Below are positions 32,235-40,306 of a stretch of 64,000 nt of DNA, in pieces. The position numbers and the translations under genes are program-made. Origin of the DNA: PALSA-612 sp963773055 (GTDB lineage: Bacteria; Actinomycetota; Thermoleophilia; Gaiellales; Gaiellaceae); the NCBI GenBank assembly GCA_963773055.1, contig CAVYZL010000006.1, forward strand, positions 1,426,001 to 1,490,000, written 5' to 3'. The notes beneath the pieces were generated by a model. It searched no databases and was not told the DNA's origin. It saw nothing but the letters and a program-made list of their open reading frames with translations. How positions within the stretch are numbered: position 1 is the stretch's first letter; every line of letters begins with the position of its first letter.

Positions 32235-32262
32235 CGTTACAGGGACTGTCCCCCGGACCGGT
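32235..32262. repeat. REP element copy e (inverted)
   Basis: GGGAC-T-GTCCC at 32242-32252 lies within a segment whose reverse complement shares GTCCGGGGGACAGTCCCTG with copy b at 25261. It sits between the convergent stops of the PLP-enzyme gene and the TIM-barrel gene, where a REP hairpin could also limit read-through. Confidence 0.78.
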
Positions 32263-32267
32263 CTCTT

Positions 32268-33176
32268 CTAGACGAGGAGCGGCTGGAGGACGTTGCGGGA
32301 GAGGAGGAAGCCGCGCTTGACGAGCTCCGGATCGCCTTCGAAGCCGCGGTCCTCGTGCTCGATCGAGACGACGAAGTCGTAGCCGACTGCATACAACGCG
32401 GCGATGAACCGGTCCCAGCGCACCTCGCCTAGCCCGGGCAGCCGCGGCACCTGCCAGCCCATGCCGAGAGACGCCGTGCCGTGGCGGTACAGGCCATCGC
32501 GACGGATCTCGAGATCCTTCGCGTGCACGTGGAGCAGCCGGTCCGCGTAGTCGTAGACGACCCGCTCGTAGTCGATCTGCAGCCACACGAGATGCGACGG
32601 GTCGAGGTTGAGACCGAAGCTTGCCGAAGGGATCGCCTCGAACATCTCGTCCCAGACGGCCGGCGAGTACGCGATGTTCTGCCCGCTCGGCCACTCGTCG
32701 AAGCTGAAGAGCATCGGGCAGTTCTCGATCGCGATCTTCACGCCACGCTCCTCGGCATGCGCGACGAGCGGAGGCCAGATCTCGCGGAACCGTTCGAGGT
32801 TCTTCGGGAGCGGCAGCGTCTGGTCCGCGCCGACGAAGGTGCCGACGATGCCGACCTCGAGAGCAGCGGCGGCGTCGATCACCTTCCGAAGGTGGCCGTT
32901 CGCCTCCTCCCGCGCCTCGTCGTCACCCGCGAGGTTGTTCGGGTAGTACGCGAGCGACGAGATCTCGAGGTTGTGGATCGCCATCGTCTGGCGCACGGCA
33001 TCCGGATCGAAGTCGTCGACGTCGATGTGACAGACGCCTGCGTACCGGCGAGCGGCGCCGGACGCAGCGGGCCAGCACGCGATCTCGAGCATCGAGAACC
33101 CGTTGGCCGACGCCCAGGCCGCCACCTCCTCGAGCGTGCTCTCGCCGAGCGCCGCCGTCATCAATCCGAGCTTCAT
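32268..33176 (-). CDS. Sugar phosphate isomerase/epimerase family TIM barrel
   Basis: The 302-residue protein follows the xylose-isomerase-like/AP-endonuclease-2 pattern: LGLMTAALGESTLEEVAAWA, LEISSLAYYPNNLAGDD, VGTFVGADQTLP, GVKIAIENCPML with the metal-binding Glu, GLNLDPSHLVW, LLHVHAKDLEI and DFVVSIEHEDRGFEGD. It probably epimerises or isomerises a sugar or inositol derivative. It fits with the sugar-acid genes at 22-26 kb only by theme. Confidence 0.9.
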   Translation of the reverse strand: MKLGLMTAALGESTLEEVAAWASANGFSMLEIACWPAASGAARRYAGVCHIDVDDFDPDAVRQTMAIHNLEISSLAYYPNNLAGDDEAREEANGHLRKVIDAAAALEVGIVGTFVGADQTLPLPKNLERFREIWPPLVAHAEERGVKIAIENCPMLFSFDEWPSGQNIAYSPAVWDEMFEAIPSASFGLNLDPSHLVWLQIDYERVVYDYADRLLHVHAKDLEIRRDGLYRHGTASLGMGWQVPRLPGLGEVRWDRFIAALYAVGYDFVVSIEHEDRGFEGDPELVKRGFLLSRNVLQPLLV

Positions 33177-33259
33177 GCCGTCACCTCCGCCGCTTTCATG
33201 TCAGCCCACTCATTCGCCTACTTTCTCACAGCGTCCGCGCGACGAGAGATGATGCGGGC

Positions 33260-34240
33260 GTGAGCTATCCGAAGATCGAGCTGCACGTCCACCTCGAGGG
33301 GACGCTGCGCCCGCACACGCTGATCGCGATCGCGAAGAAGAACGGCGTCGAGCTGCCCGCGGACACGCCGGAGGGTCTCGCCGACCTCTTCCACTTCACC
33401 GATCTCCCGCACTTCATCGACGTCTGGCTAATGGTCACCGCGTGCCTGCGGACGGCCGACGACTTCCGGCGCATCACGGTCGACTATGCCGGCGAGGCGG
33501 CCGCGCAGGGCGCCGTCTATATCGAGGGCATCTTCGCCCCGCTCCAGCTCGTCCGCCGCGGTATCGCCTGGGAGGAGGTATTCGAGGGCTTCTGCGACGG
33601 CGCCGCGGAGGCGCGCGAGGTGCACGGGGTCGAGATGCGGCTCACGCCCGACATGACGCGGAACTCTTCGCCCGAAGAGATCGACGAGATGCTGCGCCAC
33701 TCGACCGCGTACCACGATCGTGGCGTCGTCGGCATCGGCCTCGGCGCCTTCGAGCTCGAGTACCCGCCGCACCTGTTCGAGGATGCCTTTGCGCGGGCAC
33801 GTGAAGGAGGCCTCGGCTCCGTGCCCCACGCGGGCGAGCTCGGCGGCCCCGATGCGGTGCGCGAGGCGCTTGATTGCCTCCGGGCAGACCGCCTCCGCCA
33901 CGGCATCCGTGCAATCGAGGATCAGGAGCTCGTTGCGGAGATCGTCGAGCGCCGAACCGTGCTCGACGTCTGCCTCGTCTCGAACGTCCGTGTCGGCGTC
34001 GTCCCCTCGCTCGACCAGCACCCCCTGCCGCGGCTCGTCGAAGCGGGTGTCCTGTGCTCGTTGTCGACCGACGACCCGCCGATGTTCGACACCGACCTCA
34101 CGTCCGAGTACGAGACCGCGTGCCGCCTCGGCCTGCGGCCGCAGGCGTTCTTCGACGCGGGCGTCGCCGGTGCCCTCTGTGACGAGGCGACGCGTAGGCG
34201 CCTGCAGGCGATCGGCGAGACCTACGACTGGGAGGACTAG
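33260..34240 (+). CDS. Adenosine deaminase family protein
   Basis: The 326-residue amidohydrolase has zinc ligands His9 and His11 in IELHVHLEG, the HAGE motif at His190-Glu193, His214, and Asp271-Asp272 in LSTDDPPMF. These are all the catalytic residues of the ADA family. It deaminates adenosine or a relative such as aminodeoxyfutalosine or N6-modified adenine; the SNVRVGVVPS region does not settle which. GTG 33260 is the start. Its stop overlaps that of the convergent ATP-grasp gene in CTAG. Confidence 0.9.
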   Translation: MSYPKIELHVHLEGTLRPHTLIAIAKKNGVELPADTPEGLADLFHFTDLPHFIDVWLMVTACLRTADDFRRITVDYAGEAAAQGAVYIEGIFAPLQLVRRGIAWEEVFEGFCDGAAEAREVHGVEMRLTPDMTRNSSPEEIDEMLRHSTAYHDRGVVGIGLGAFELEYPPHLFEDAFARAREGGLGSVPHAGELGGPDAVREALDCLRADRLRHGIRAIEDQELVAEIVERRTVLDVCLVSNVRVGVVPSLDQHPLPRLVEAGVLCSLSTDDPPMFDTDLTSEYETACRLGLRPQAFFDAGVAGALCDEATRRRLQAIGETYDWED

Positions 34241-35802
34241 GCGTCGGGGAGTCTGCGCTCGGCTAGCGCCGCCGCCGCTTCGTCGTCGAGCGTCGCCACC
34301 GCTGCGTCGTAGAGAGCGCGCGCCTCTTCGGGGCTCTCGCCGACCGCCGTCAGCCCCGTCCGTCCGTGCTCACCGAGCGCGCTCATCATGTGGAAGACGA
34401 CACCCGTTTGCCGCGCCTGGTCGAAGTGGAGGCCTCGGCGGACGCCGATGTCGAAGAGGTCGTCCGGCGTCAGGCTCCGGTAAGCCGGGTTCTCGACATG
34501 GTCGGAGGCGATGAAGTACTTGGGGCGGCCGCTCGGCGCGAGGAAGACGGCCGTCTCAGGGTCGTACAGCCCGTCCGTGAGGAACTGGAGCGTGAGGAAC
34601 GGATGGGTGGTGCCGCCCTTGCGGAGATTGAGCTCGATCGCGTACGAGTCCCACGTGCCGTCTGGCTTGCGGACGGCGACGAAGTCCATCGCGAACCGTC
34701 CGATCACGCCCTCGCTCGCGAGCCGCTCCCCCACCTTGACCGCGTGTTGGGTGATCACGGCCGCATACGCGGGATCGGCGGGGAAGATGCAGCCGAGGTA
34801 GCTCTGGCCGCTCGGGCCTCCGAGCAGCTGGTCGTGCGTCGACAGGATCTCGAGCCGGCCGAGCGGCGTGACGCGCATCTGGACGCTCGGCGAGCGGAAC
34901 TCCTCGCCCGTGATCCGCTCCTCGACGACGCCACCGCGCCGGGAGAGCGTGTCTGCGTACCAGTCGACCGTAATCTCGGGCAGCTCGAACTGCATCGCCT
35001 CCAGCCGCTCGAGGATCTCCGCCGTCCCCGCGCCTTCGGGAAGGCCGCCGAGGTCGACGATCGCGTTCCCCTCTCCCGACACGCCCTCGTTGAGCTTGAT
35101 GATCACCTGCGCGAGGCCGGGCCGTTCGGCACGGAGCTCGGTAATCGCCTCCGCCGCCTCCTCGATTGACGTCAGGCCCTCGCGGCCAGCCGGGTGCGGC
35201 ACGCCCTGCTCGGCGAACAGCCGCCGGCAGCCGGTCTTCGTCCCGTAGTCGAAGAAGCGCGGATCGGCGCCGTACATCGGGATCCCGAGCGCGATCGCGA
35301 GGTCACGCTCGTGCTCCGTCGTGTTGAAGGGGACGAGATGCGCGCGGGCGGGGTCCGGGATCAGCGAGCGGATGCGCTCGAGCAGCCGCGGACGCTCGAG
35401 CAGCTTCTCGGACAGCGGCCGCGACGACCCGTCGAGCGGCGAGACGAGAAACAGCCGCTGGCGCGCGTGCGAGGGGATCACGCCCGGCAAGAGCGCGAGG
35501 TAGTAGTCGACGATGCTCGGATTCACGGCCTGCGAGGTGACATAGACGAGCCGCGCACGAGGCTGGCGGAGGAGCAGCAACAGGAACAGGAACCGCTCCT
35601 CGTAGGCCTGCGTGACCGTCGCCGGCATCTCCTGCTCGTCGAGCGTCATCGAGCAGACGACGACGATCGTCTGCTCGTCCTGCGTCATGTGATCCATCGA
35701 CTTCCAGAGCGGGACGAGCTTCGCCTGCAGCTCGTCGAAGCGCGCCTGCGCGTCCTCGGGGGACAATCCGAGCCCAATCGGCAGGGCGTCGACGCCGACC
35801 AT
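34237..35802 (-). CDS. ATP-grasp carboxylate ligase, PGM1-related
   Basis: The 521-residue protein has an N-terminal domain (QTIVVVCSMTLDEQEM, YEERFLFLLLLLRQPRARLVYVTSQ) and an ATP-grasp core with KTGCRRLFAEQGVPHPAG, VIIKLNEGVSGEGNAIVDL, SYLGCIFPAD and IGRFAMDFVAVR then AIELNLRKGGTTHPF. This matches the PGM1-related peptide ligase family, named for the pheganomycin enzyme that joins a peptidyl acceptor to an unusual amino acid. No biosynthetic cluster is visible here, so it may serve an orphan ligation. Confidence 0.85.
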   Translation of the reverse strand: MVGVDALPIGLGLSPEDAQARFDELQAKLVPLWKSMDHMTQDEQTIVVVCSMTLDEQEMPATVTQAYEERFLFLLLLLRQPRARLVYVTSQAVNPSIVDYYLALLPGVIPSHARQRLFLVSPLDGSSRPLSEKLLERPRLLERIRSLIPDPARAHLVPFNTTEHERDLAIALGIPMYGADPRFFDYGTKTGCRRLFAEQGVPHPAGREGLTSIEEAAEAITELRAERPGLAQVIIKLNEGVSGEGNAIVDLGGLPEGAGTAEILERLEAMQFELPEITVDWYADTLSRRGGVVEERITGEEFRSPSVQMRVTPLGRLEILSTHDQLLGGPSGQSYLGCIFPADPAYAAVITQHAVKVGERLASEGVIGRFAMDFVAVRKPDGTWDSYAIELNLRKGGTTHPFLTLQFLTDGLYDPETAVFLAPSGRPKYFIASDHVENPAYRSLTPDDLFDIGVRRGLHFDQARQTGVVFHMMSALGEHGRTGLTAVGESPEEARALYDAAVATLDDEAAAALAERRLPDA

Positions 35803-35928
35803 CGGCCGATCCTACAATCGCCGTGTCGCGAAAAGGACGGATCGCCCCCTGAGCCTCTCGGCACCGACTTGCGCCGCCGCGACCGGCATGGCGGGCGCGG
35901 CTCGCGACGGTCGTCGGAGACCGCCCGC

Positions 35929-35954
35929 GGCCGGAGATCGCCAGATCTCCGGCC
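35929..35954. terminator. Hairpin downstream of the intradiol dioxygenase gene
   Basis: GGCCGGAGATC and its exact reverse complement are separated by GCCA, giving an 11-bp stem with a four-base loop. It lies 6 bp beyond the dioxygenase stop in its direction of transcription and downstream of nothing else. No U-tract follows, as is common in high-GC genomes. Confidence 0.6.
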
Positions 35955-35960
35955 GAACAG

Positions 35961-36638
35961 CTAGCGCTGGACGCCCATCGTGATCGAGCCCGTGTAGCCC
36001 GAGCCCGCCTTCACGATACGAAGAGTCGACCGCTTGCCGCCGTTTCGGTAGATGGCGTCGTCCGGGTTCCGCGTCGTGCGGCCGGGCCGGCTGCGATACG
36101 GAGAGCGGAGATACACCTTGTCCGTTGTGGCATCGGCGAAGTAGAGCTGGCCGGTGTGGACGACGTTGCCGCCGAGCGCGACCTTGACGTGGATGTGCAC
36201 CGTGCGTCCCTGGTACCAGCCCGGATAGACGGTCACGAAGGTCGCCATGCCCTTTGCGTCCGTCCTTTGGACGCCACGAAGGAAGGTTGCGTTCGTCTGG
36301 GCTGCGTACGTCCCGAGCGCGTCGCAGTGCCAAATGTCGACCGCCGCGCCCTTGATCGGCTTGCACGTCTGGACGTCGACGACGCTCAGCTTCAGCGTCA
36401 GCGGCACGCCGGGCTTGCCCTCGGTGATGTTCTTCCGCAGCCTGTCGCCGGGGAGGTAGTACGGCCCTTCCGTCTGCTCCGGCGCGAGCACGCAAGAGAC
36501 GAGCCCGGATGCGACCGCGGTCGGCCCGGCCGAGGCGGAGTCGGTGGCTTCAACCGCTCTCCAACCCGCGATGGCAGCCACAGCGGCGCCGCCGAGCTTG
36601 ACGAGCGAGCCTCGTCGCGTAACTCTGGACTCGGTCAT
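35961..36638 (-). CDS. Tat-exported intradiol ring-cleavage dioxygenase family protein
   Basis: The 225-residue protein starts with a Tat signal (TRRGSLVKLGGAAVAAIAG, RR at residues 8-9). The dioxygenase fold follows: EQTEGPYYLPGD with Tyr60/61, AVDIWHCDALGTYAA and VYPGWYQGRTVHIHVKV with Tyr and two His iron ligands. Secreted members of this family occur widely in actinobacteria and fungi and are thought to attack catechols outside the cell. The start codon overlaps that of the divergent lipoprotein gene (CATG), so any promoter must lie within one of the genes. ATG 36638 is chosen because the Tat motif follows at once. Confidence 0.85.
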   Translation of the reverse strand: MTESRVTRRGSLVKLGGAAVAAIAGWRAVEATDSASAGPTAVASGLVSCVLAPEQTEGPYYLPGDRLRKNITEGKPGVPLTLKLSVVDVQTCKPIKGAAVDIWHCDALGTYAAQTNATFLRGVQRTDAKGMATFVTVYPGWYQGRTVHIHVKVALGGNVVHTGQLYFADATTDKVYLRSPYRSRPGRTTRNPDDAIYRNGGKRSTLRIVKAGSGYTGSITMGVQR

Positions 36639-37386
36639 GCCCGTCACGGTAGCGGCTGAACGTGAGCGTCTCCTGAGAGCCGCCGTGTGCGTCGCAATCG
36701 CCGCGGCACTGGCTGCCGGAGGCTGCGGCGGCAGCTCGGAGAGCGCGTTGCCGCACGGGAGCGAGGCCGTGTCGCTCGACGCCGCCGACTTCACGACCCA
36801 GATCGACAACCCGTACTGGCCGATGAAGGTCGGCAGAAGGTGGATCTACCGAGAGACGGACGCGGAGGGCGCCAAACGCAGGGTGGTCGTCTCGGTCACG
36901 CCGAGGACGAGGTCGATCGACGGCATCGATGCACGCGTCGTCCACGACCACGTCACGGAGGACGGCGCCGTCGTAGAGGACACGCTCGACTGGTACGCCC
37001 AGGACGCGGACGGCAACCTCTGGTATCTCGGCGAGGACACGAAGGAATACGAGAACGGCAAGGTGAAGACGACCGAGGGCTCCTGGGAGGCCGGTGTCGA
37101 CGGTGCGCAGCCGGGCATCATCCTCCCCGCGCAGCCCGAGCCCGGTCTCTCGTACCGCGAGGAGCACTACAAAGGGCACGCAGAGGACGCGGCCCAGGTG
37201 CTGGCGCTCGACGCTTATGCGAGGGTGCCGTACGGCCGGTTCGAGCACATGCTCCAGACGCGGAACACCTCGGGCATCGAGCCCGACGTCGTCGAGGAGA
37301 AGCTCTACGCGCGCGGCGTGGGACCCGTGCTCGAGATCACCGTCTCCGGCGGCTCGGACCGCGCCGAGCTTGTCAGCCGTAGTTAA
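36637..37386 (+). CDS. Putative lipoprotein
   Basis: The product (249 residues from ATG 36637) begins with a basic stretch ERERLLR, a hydrophobic core AAVCVAIAAALAAG and a lipobox AAGGC, so it should be lipid-anchored outside the membrane. The mature part is beta-rich: NPYWPMKVGRRWIYRETDAEG, DTLDWYAQDADGNLWYLGED, RFEHMLQTRNTSGIEPDVVEEK and YARGVGPVLEI. This resembles uncharacterised actinobacterial lipoproteins with a repeated hairpin. It overlaps the DUF1996 gene by 14 bp at the 3' end. Confidence 0.75.
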   Translation: MPVTVAAERERLLRAAVCVAIAAALAAGGCGGSSESALPHGSEAVSLDAADFTTQIDNPYWPMKVGRRWIYRETDAEGAKRRVVVSVTPRTRSIDGIDARVVHDHVTEDGAVVEDTLDWYAQDADGNLWYLGEDTKEYENGKVKTTEGSWEAGVDGAQPGIILPAQPEPGLSYREEHYKGHAEDAAQVLALDAYARVPYGRFEHMLQTRNTSGIEPDVVEEKLYARGVGPVLEITVSGGSDRAELVSRS

Positions 37387-38170
37387 GTCCGGCGACGAGC
37401 AGAGCGAGGTCATCCGGCTCCCAGCCGTTGATGAAGTCGGCGTGACCGCCGAACCGGCCGGACGCGAGCACACCGCCCGGTGACGGCGGGTAGAGGAGCA
37501 CAACGGCGAGCGTCGGCACCGGCACAGGGTGCGACTCGGGGCAACGTCCCTGCACCGAGTACGCCATGTGCCGCACGTGGTCAGGGCTGTCGAGGGTCTT
37601 GCCGTTCCAGCAGTTCGGGAAGTGGACACGAAGCTCGAGCGCCTGGTTCGAGGTACAGGCGGGTAGCGCCGTGTAGCGCGGCTTGCTGCCGATGCCCCCG
37701 CAGCTCCAGGCGACGATACGCTTCGACTGCGCCTTCCGCGCGCTCGCGTTGCCAGCGATCATCTTCAGCCCGGCCGGGAAGGACTGGACCGGGGCGACGG
37801 TCTGCTTGATGTAGTAAACGACCGCGGCGAGCGGCGTGATCGGCTCGTTCCGGACGAAGAGCGTCGGCACCCAGTAGGCGGATGCGTCCGCGGCCTGCTC
37901 GCATGTCGTCTCCCCGCCGCGCAGTGACGACGCGGTCGTGAACGCGTGCACCGTGCGGTTCCCGATGAAGGTGTGGTTGTGCGAGCGGCCCGGCTGCCCC
38001 GGGTAGACGATCGGATCGTCATTGTTGCGATGGCTGAAGCCGCAGAGGATCGCGAAGTACGAGCCGCCCGGAAAGTCGTTCGGCGACGGAGGTGGAGCCG
38101 CGCTGGTCGAGGCGGCGATCGCGAGCGCGGCGGCAGCTACGAGGATGAAGCGGCTCGAACGGAGCTTCAC
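37373..38170 (-). CDS. DUF1996 secreted protein
   Basis: The 265-residue product has a signal peptide (FILVAAAALAIAASTSA) and the DUF1996 pattern: GRSHNHTFIGNRTV, TTCEQAADASAYWVPTLF, YYIKQTVAPVQSFPAGLKMI, VHFPNCWNGKTLDSPDHVRH and FGGHADFINGWEPD. The His/Asp-rich motifs suggest a metal site. Such proteins are often exported and sometimes fused to carbohydrate-binding modules; none is seen here. GGGGAGG lies four bases before GTG 38170. Confidence 0.85.
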   Translation of the reverse strand: MKLRSSRFILVAAAALAIAASTSAAPPPSPNDFPGGSYFAILCGFSHRNNDDPIVYPGQPGRSHNHTFIGNRTVHAFTTASSLRGGETTCEQAADASAYWVPTLFVRNEPITPLAAVVYYIKQTVAPVQSFPAGLKMIAGNASARKAQSKRIVAWSCGGIGSKPRYTALPACTSNQALELRVHFPNCWNGKTLDSPDHVRHMAYSVQGRCPESHPVPVPTLAVVLLYPPSPGGVLASGRFGGHADFINGWEPDDLALLVAGLNYG

Positions 38171-38198
38171 ACGACCTCCCCGGTCGCGCGGGAGATTA

Positions 38199-39413
38199 CT
38201 ACTCCTCTCGGTCCGTCGAGGCTTCGAGCCGCTCGAGCGGCGCCGGCTCGCCACGACGAGCCCGGCGCGCAGCTGCCAGGCGCTCGGCGACGATCACGCC
38301 GAGCAGTGCGCACACGACGAGCGCGCCGAGCGCGAGCCCCGAGATCCACGGGCCGGCCAAGCCGAGCAGCACGCATGCGACCGCGCCGCCTAACCGTTTC
38401 CACGCGATCGAGCCGGCCATCCGCAGCCGAAAGAGCGCGTGGCCGAGGAGGTACATCGCCGGACCACCGACGACGGCAAGGATCTGTGCGTGCGAGAGGC
38501 CGCTCGTCGGATGCGCGATCACGATCTCGTCGCCGACCGCGTAGAGGATCACTCCCGCGACCATCACGACATGGAGGTACGTGTAGCCGTCGCGGGCGAG
38601 CACGGTCCGGTTGGGCGCAAGCTCGAGTCGACGCTGCGCGATGTTCGCGACGTAGTCGAAGTAGAGCCACCAGAGCGCGGCCGTGCCGAGGAAGGCGACA
38701 GCGAGCGCCGCGATGCGCGCCGCATCGAGGTCGAGCTGCGACGTCGTGGCGCCCGTGAGCACGATCGTCTCGCCGAGCGCGATGATCATGAACAGCTGGA
38801 ACCGCTCGGCGAAGTGGGTCGTCTCGACCTCCCAGGTCCCGCCGCCGAGCCGTCCCCAGCCCGGCAACCAGTAGAACACCATCGGCCCGGCGTAGTCGAT
38901 GGCGAGCGCCAAGAGCCAGACGTACGTCCGCGTCTCTCCGTGGGCCAGGGCGCCGTTTAGCCAGAAGGCGCCCGCCGCGGCCAGCCAGAAGAGGATGTGG
39001 CCGGCGCGGCGCCGCTCGGGTGACCCGCGCGAGGCCGCTCCGAAGGTAAGAAAGGCGTGACGTCCGACCTGGATCGAGACGTAGGCGCCAGCGAAGAGCA
39101 GACCGCGCGACCCGAAGGCTTCCGGGATCGCGACCGCCATCGCGAGACTCGCGAGCATGATCGCAAGCAGGATCAGGCGGACGACGGGTGAGTCAGGGTC
39201 GAGCTCGTTCGTGACCCAGGTCGTGTAGTTCCACGCCCACCAGACGACGAGCAGGCAGAGGGTTGCCTTCCCCGCCCCCGACCACGACAGGTCGTCGAGC
39301 AGTAGGTGCGAGACCTGCGTGATGGCGAAGACGAAGACGAGGTCGTAAAAGAGCTCGAGCGTCGTCGCGCGCTGCTCTTCGCCCGCGTCGCGGTCGCGCT
39401 GGAAGCGGCTCAC
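38199..39413 (-). CDS. Low temperature requirement protein A (LtrA) family
   Basis: The 404-residue polytopic membrane protein begins with TTLELFYDLVFVFAITQVSHLL, the LtrA signature. About ten hydrophobic segments follow, including WWAWNYTTWVTNEL and FAERFQLFMIIALGETIVLTGA, which is highly conserved. LtrA was named from Listeria growth at low temperature; its transport or enzymatic role remains unknown. A basic, Glu-rich tail ends the protein. Confidence 0.9.
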   Translation of the reverse strand: MSRFQRDRDAGEEQRATTLELFYDLVFVFAITQVSHLLLDDLSWSGAGKATLCLLVVWWAWNYTTWVTNELDPDSPVVRLILLAIMLASLAMAVAIPEAFGSRGLLFAGAYVSIQVGRHAFLTFGAASRGSPERRRAGHILFWLAAAGAFWLNGALAHGETRTYVWLLALAIDYAGPMVFYWLPGWGRLGGGTWEVETTHFAERFQLFMIIALGETIVLTGATTSQLDLDAARIAALAVAFLGTAALWWLYFDYVANIAQRRLELAPNRTVLARDGYTYLHVVMVAGVILYAVGDEIVIAHPTSGLSHAQILAVVGGPAMYLLGHALFRLRMAGSIAWKRLGGAVACVLLGLAGPWISGLALGALVVCALLGVIVAERLAAARRARRGEPAPLERLEASTDREE

Positions 39414-39435
39414 CGCGGGCGCCTTCCGGACGCTC

Positions 39436-39669
39436 TCAGTGCTTCGGGAGGTCGGGCCAGGGATAGAAGACGAGGTGTATCGCGAGCACGGTCATGCCGG
39501 CGAGGATCACCATCGACACCCACGGGTAGCGCGCGGAGAGGTTCGTCGCCGTGCGCGCGATACCCGGGAACGGAACGAAGCTCCGCCCGAGGAACGCGAG
39601 GCACTCGGGCACGAGCACGACCACGAGCAGCGCGCCCCAGACGATGTAGCCGAGCGTCTCCTTCGACAC
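39436..39669 (-). CDS. Small membrane protein, paralogue 1
   Basis: The 77-residue product has two hydrophobic segments and the motifs GYIVWGALLVVVLVPE and YPWVSMVILAGMTVLAIHLVFYPWP. It is similar to the neighbouring 116-residue gene product, which has GYVVWGSIGLLIALFE and HPWVAIVVVSVIVVLGARIVFYPWP. GTG 39669 starts 3 bp after the upstream stop. No family is recognised. Confidence 0.6.
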   Translation of the reverse strand: MSKETLGYIVWGALLVVVLVPECLAFLGRSFVPFPGIARTATNLSARYPWVSMVILAGMTVLAIHLVFYPWPDLPKH

Positions 39670-39672
39670 GGT

Positions 39673-40023
39673 CTACTTCTCCGCCTGACGGTTCGGCCAC
39701 GGGTAGAAGACGATCCGCGCGCCGAGCACCACGATCACCGACACGACGACGATCGCAACCCAGGGATGGTCGCGCTCGAGCTGTCCGACCGTGCTCGAGA
39801 GCGTCGGCCACGGCGTCGTCTTGCCGACGGCTGCAAGCAGCTCGAAGAGGGCGATCAAAAGCCCGATCGAGCCCCAGACGACGTAGCCGAGGATCTCGCG
39901 CCGCGACCATGCCCCCGGTTTGACCGACTCGGGCGGAAACCCGGGGCGCGGGGCGCTGATCGGCGACTGGAGCGGCATCTCCCCGAGCTTCGGCCGCTCT
40001 TCCGCTGCACGTGGCGGCTCCAT
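39673..40023 (-). CDS. Small membrane protein, paralogue 2, with Pro-rich N-terminus
   Basis: The product (116 residues from ATG 40023; an upstream start near 40113 is possible) has a proline-rich soluble N-terminus (MPLQSPISAPRPGFPPES). Two hydrophobic segments follow with GYVVWGSIGLLIALFELLAA and VVVSVIVVLGARIVFYPWP. The GYxVWG and VFYPWP pairs are shared with the downstream gene, so the two are duplicates. Function is unknown. Confidence 0.55.
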   Translation of the reverse strand: MEPPRAAEERPKLGEMPLQSPISAPRPGFPPESVKPGAWSRREILGYVVWGSIGLLIALFELLAAVGKTTPWPTLSSTVGQLERDHPWVAIVVVSVIVVLGARIVFYPWPNRQAEK

Positions 40024-40081
40024 TGGGCTCGGGGCCACTGTAGGTGGAAGGACGGACGGTGCCGGCGCATAGGCTAGGACA

Positions 40082-40303
40082 GTGCTGACGGCCGCCTCGT
40101 CGTACACGAACATGAGCTTCTTCGAGTTCGCCGTCGGCGTTGCGCTTGCCGCCCTGATCGCGATGGGCGTCTTCCATCACGCCCACACGCGCGGCAACAC
40201 CCACGCGACCGCCTGGGGTATCGGGACCTTCCTCGCCGCGATCGTCGTCGTGCCTGTCTACTTCATCCGGTACTGGCTAAGAGTCCGCGACCGTCCGCGC
40301 TGA
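40082..40303 (+). CDS. Small membrane protein
   Basis: The 73-residue product has two hydrophobic segments, FFEFAVGVALAALIAMGVFHH and HATAWGIGTFLAAIVVVPVYFI, joined by a His-rich loop HAHTRGNTH. GTG 40082 or ATG 40112 (MSFFEFAVG) can be the start. It is divergent from the paralogue pair and convergent with the Vps62-like gene. No family is recognised. Confidence 0.55.
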   Translation: MLTAASSYTNMSFFEFAVGVALAALIAMGVFHHAHTRGNTHATAWGIGTFLAAIVVVPVYFIRYWLRVRDRPR

Positions 40304-40306
40304 CGC

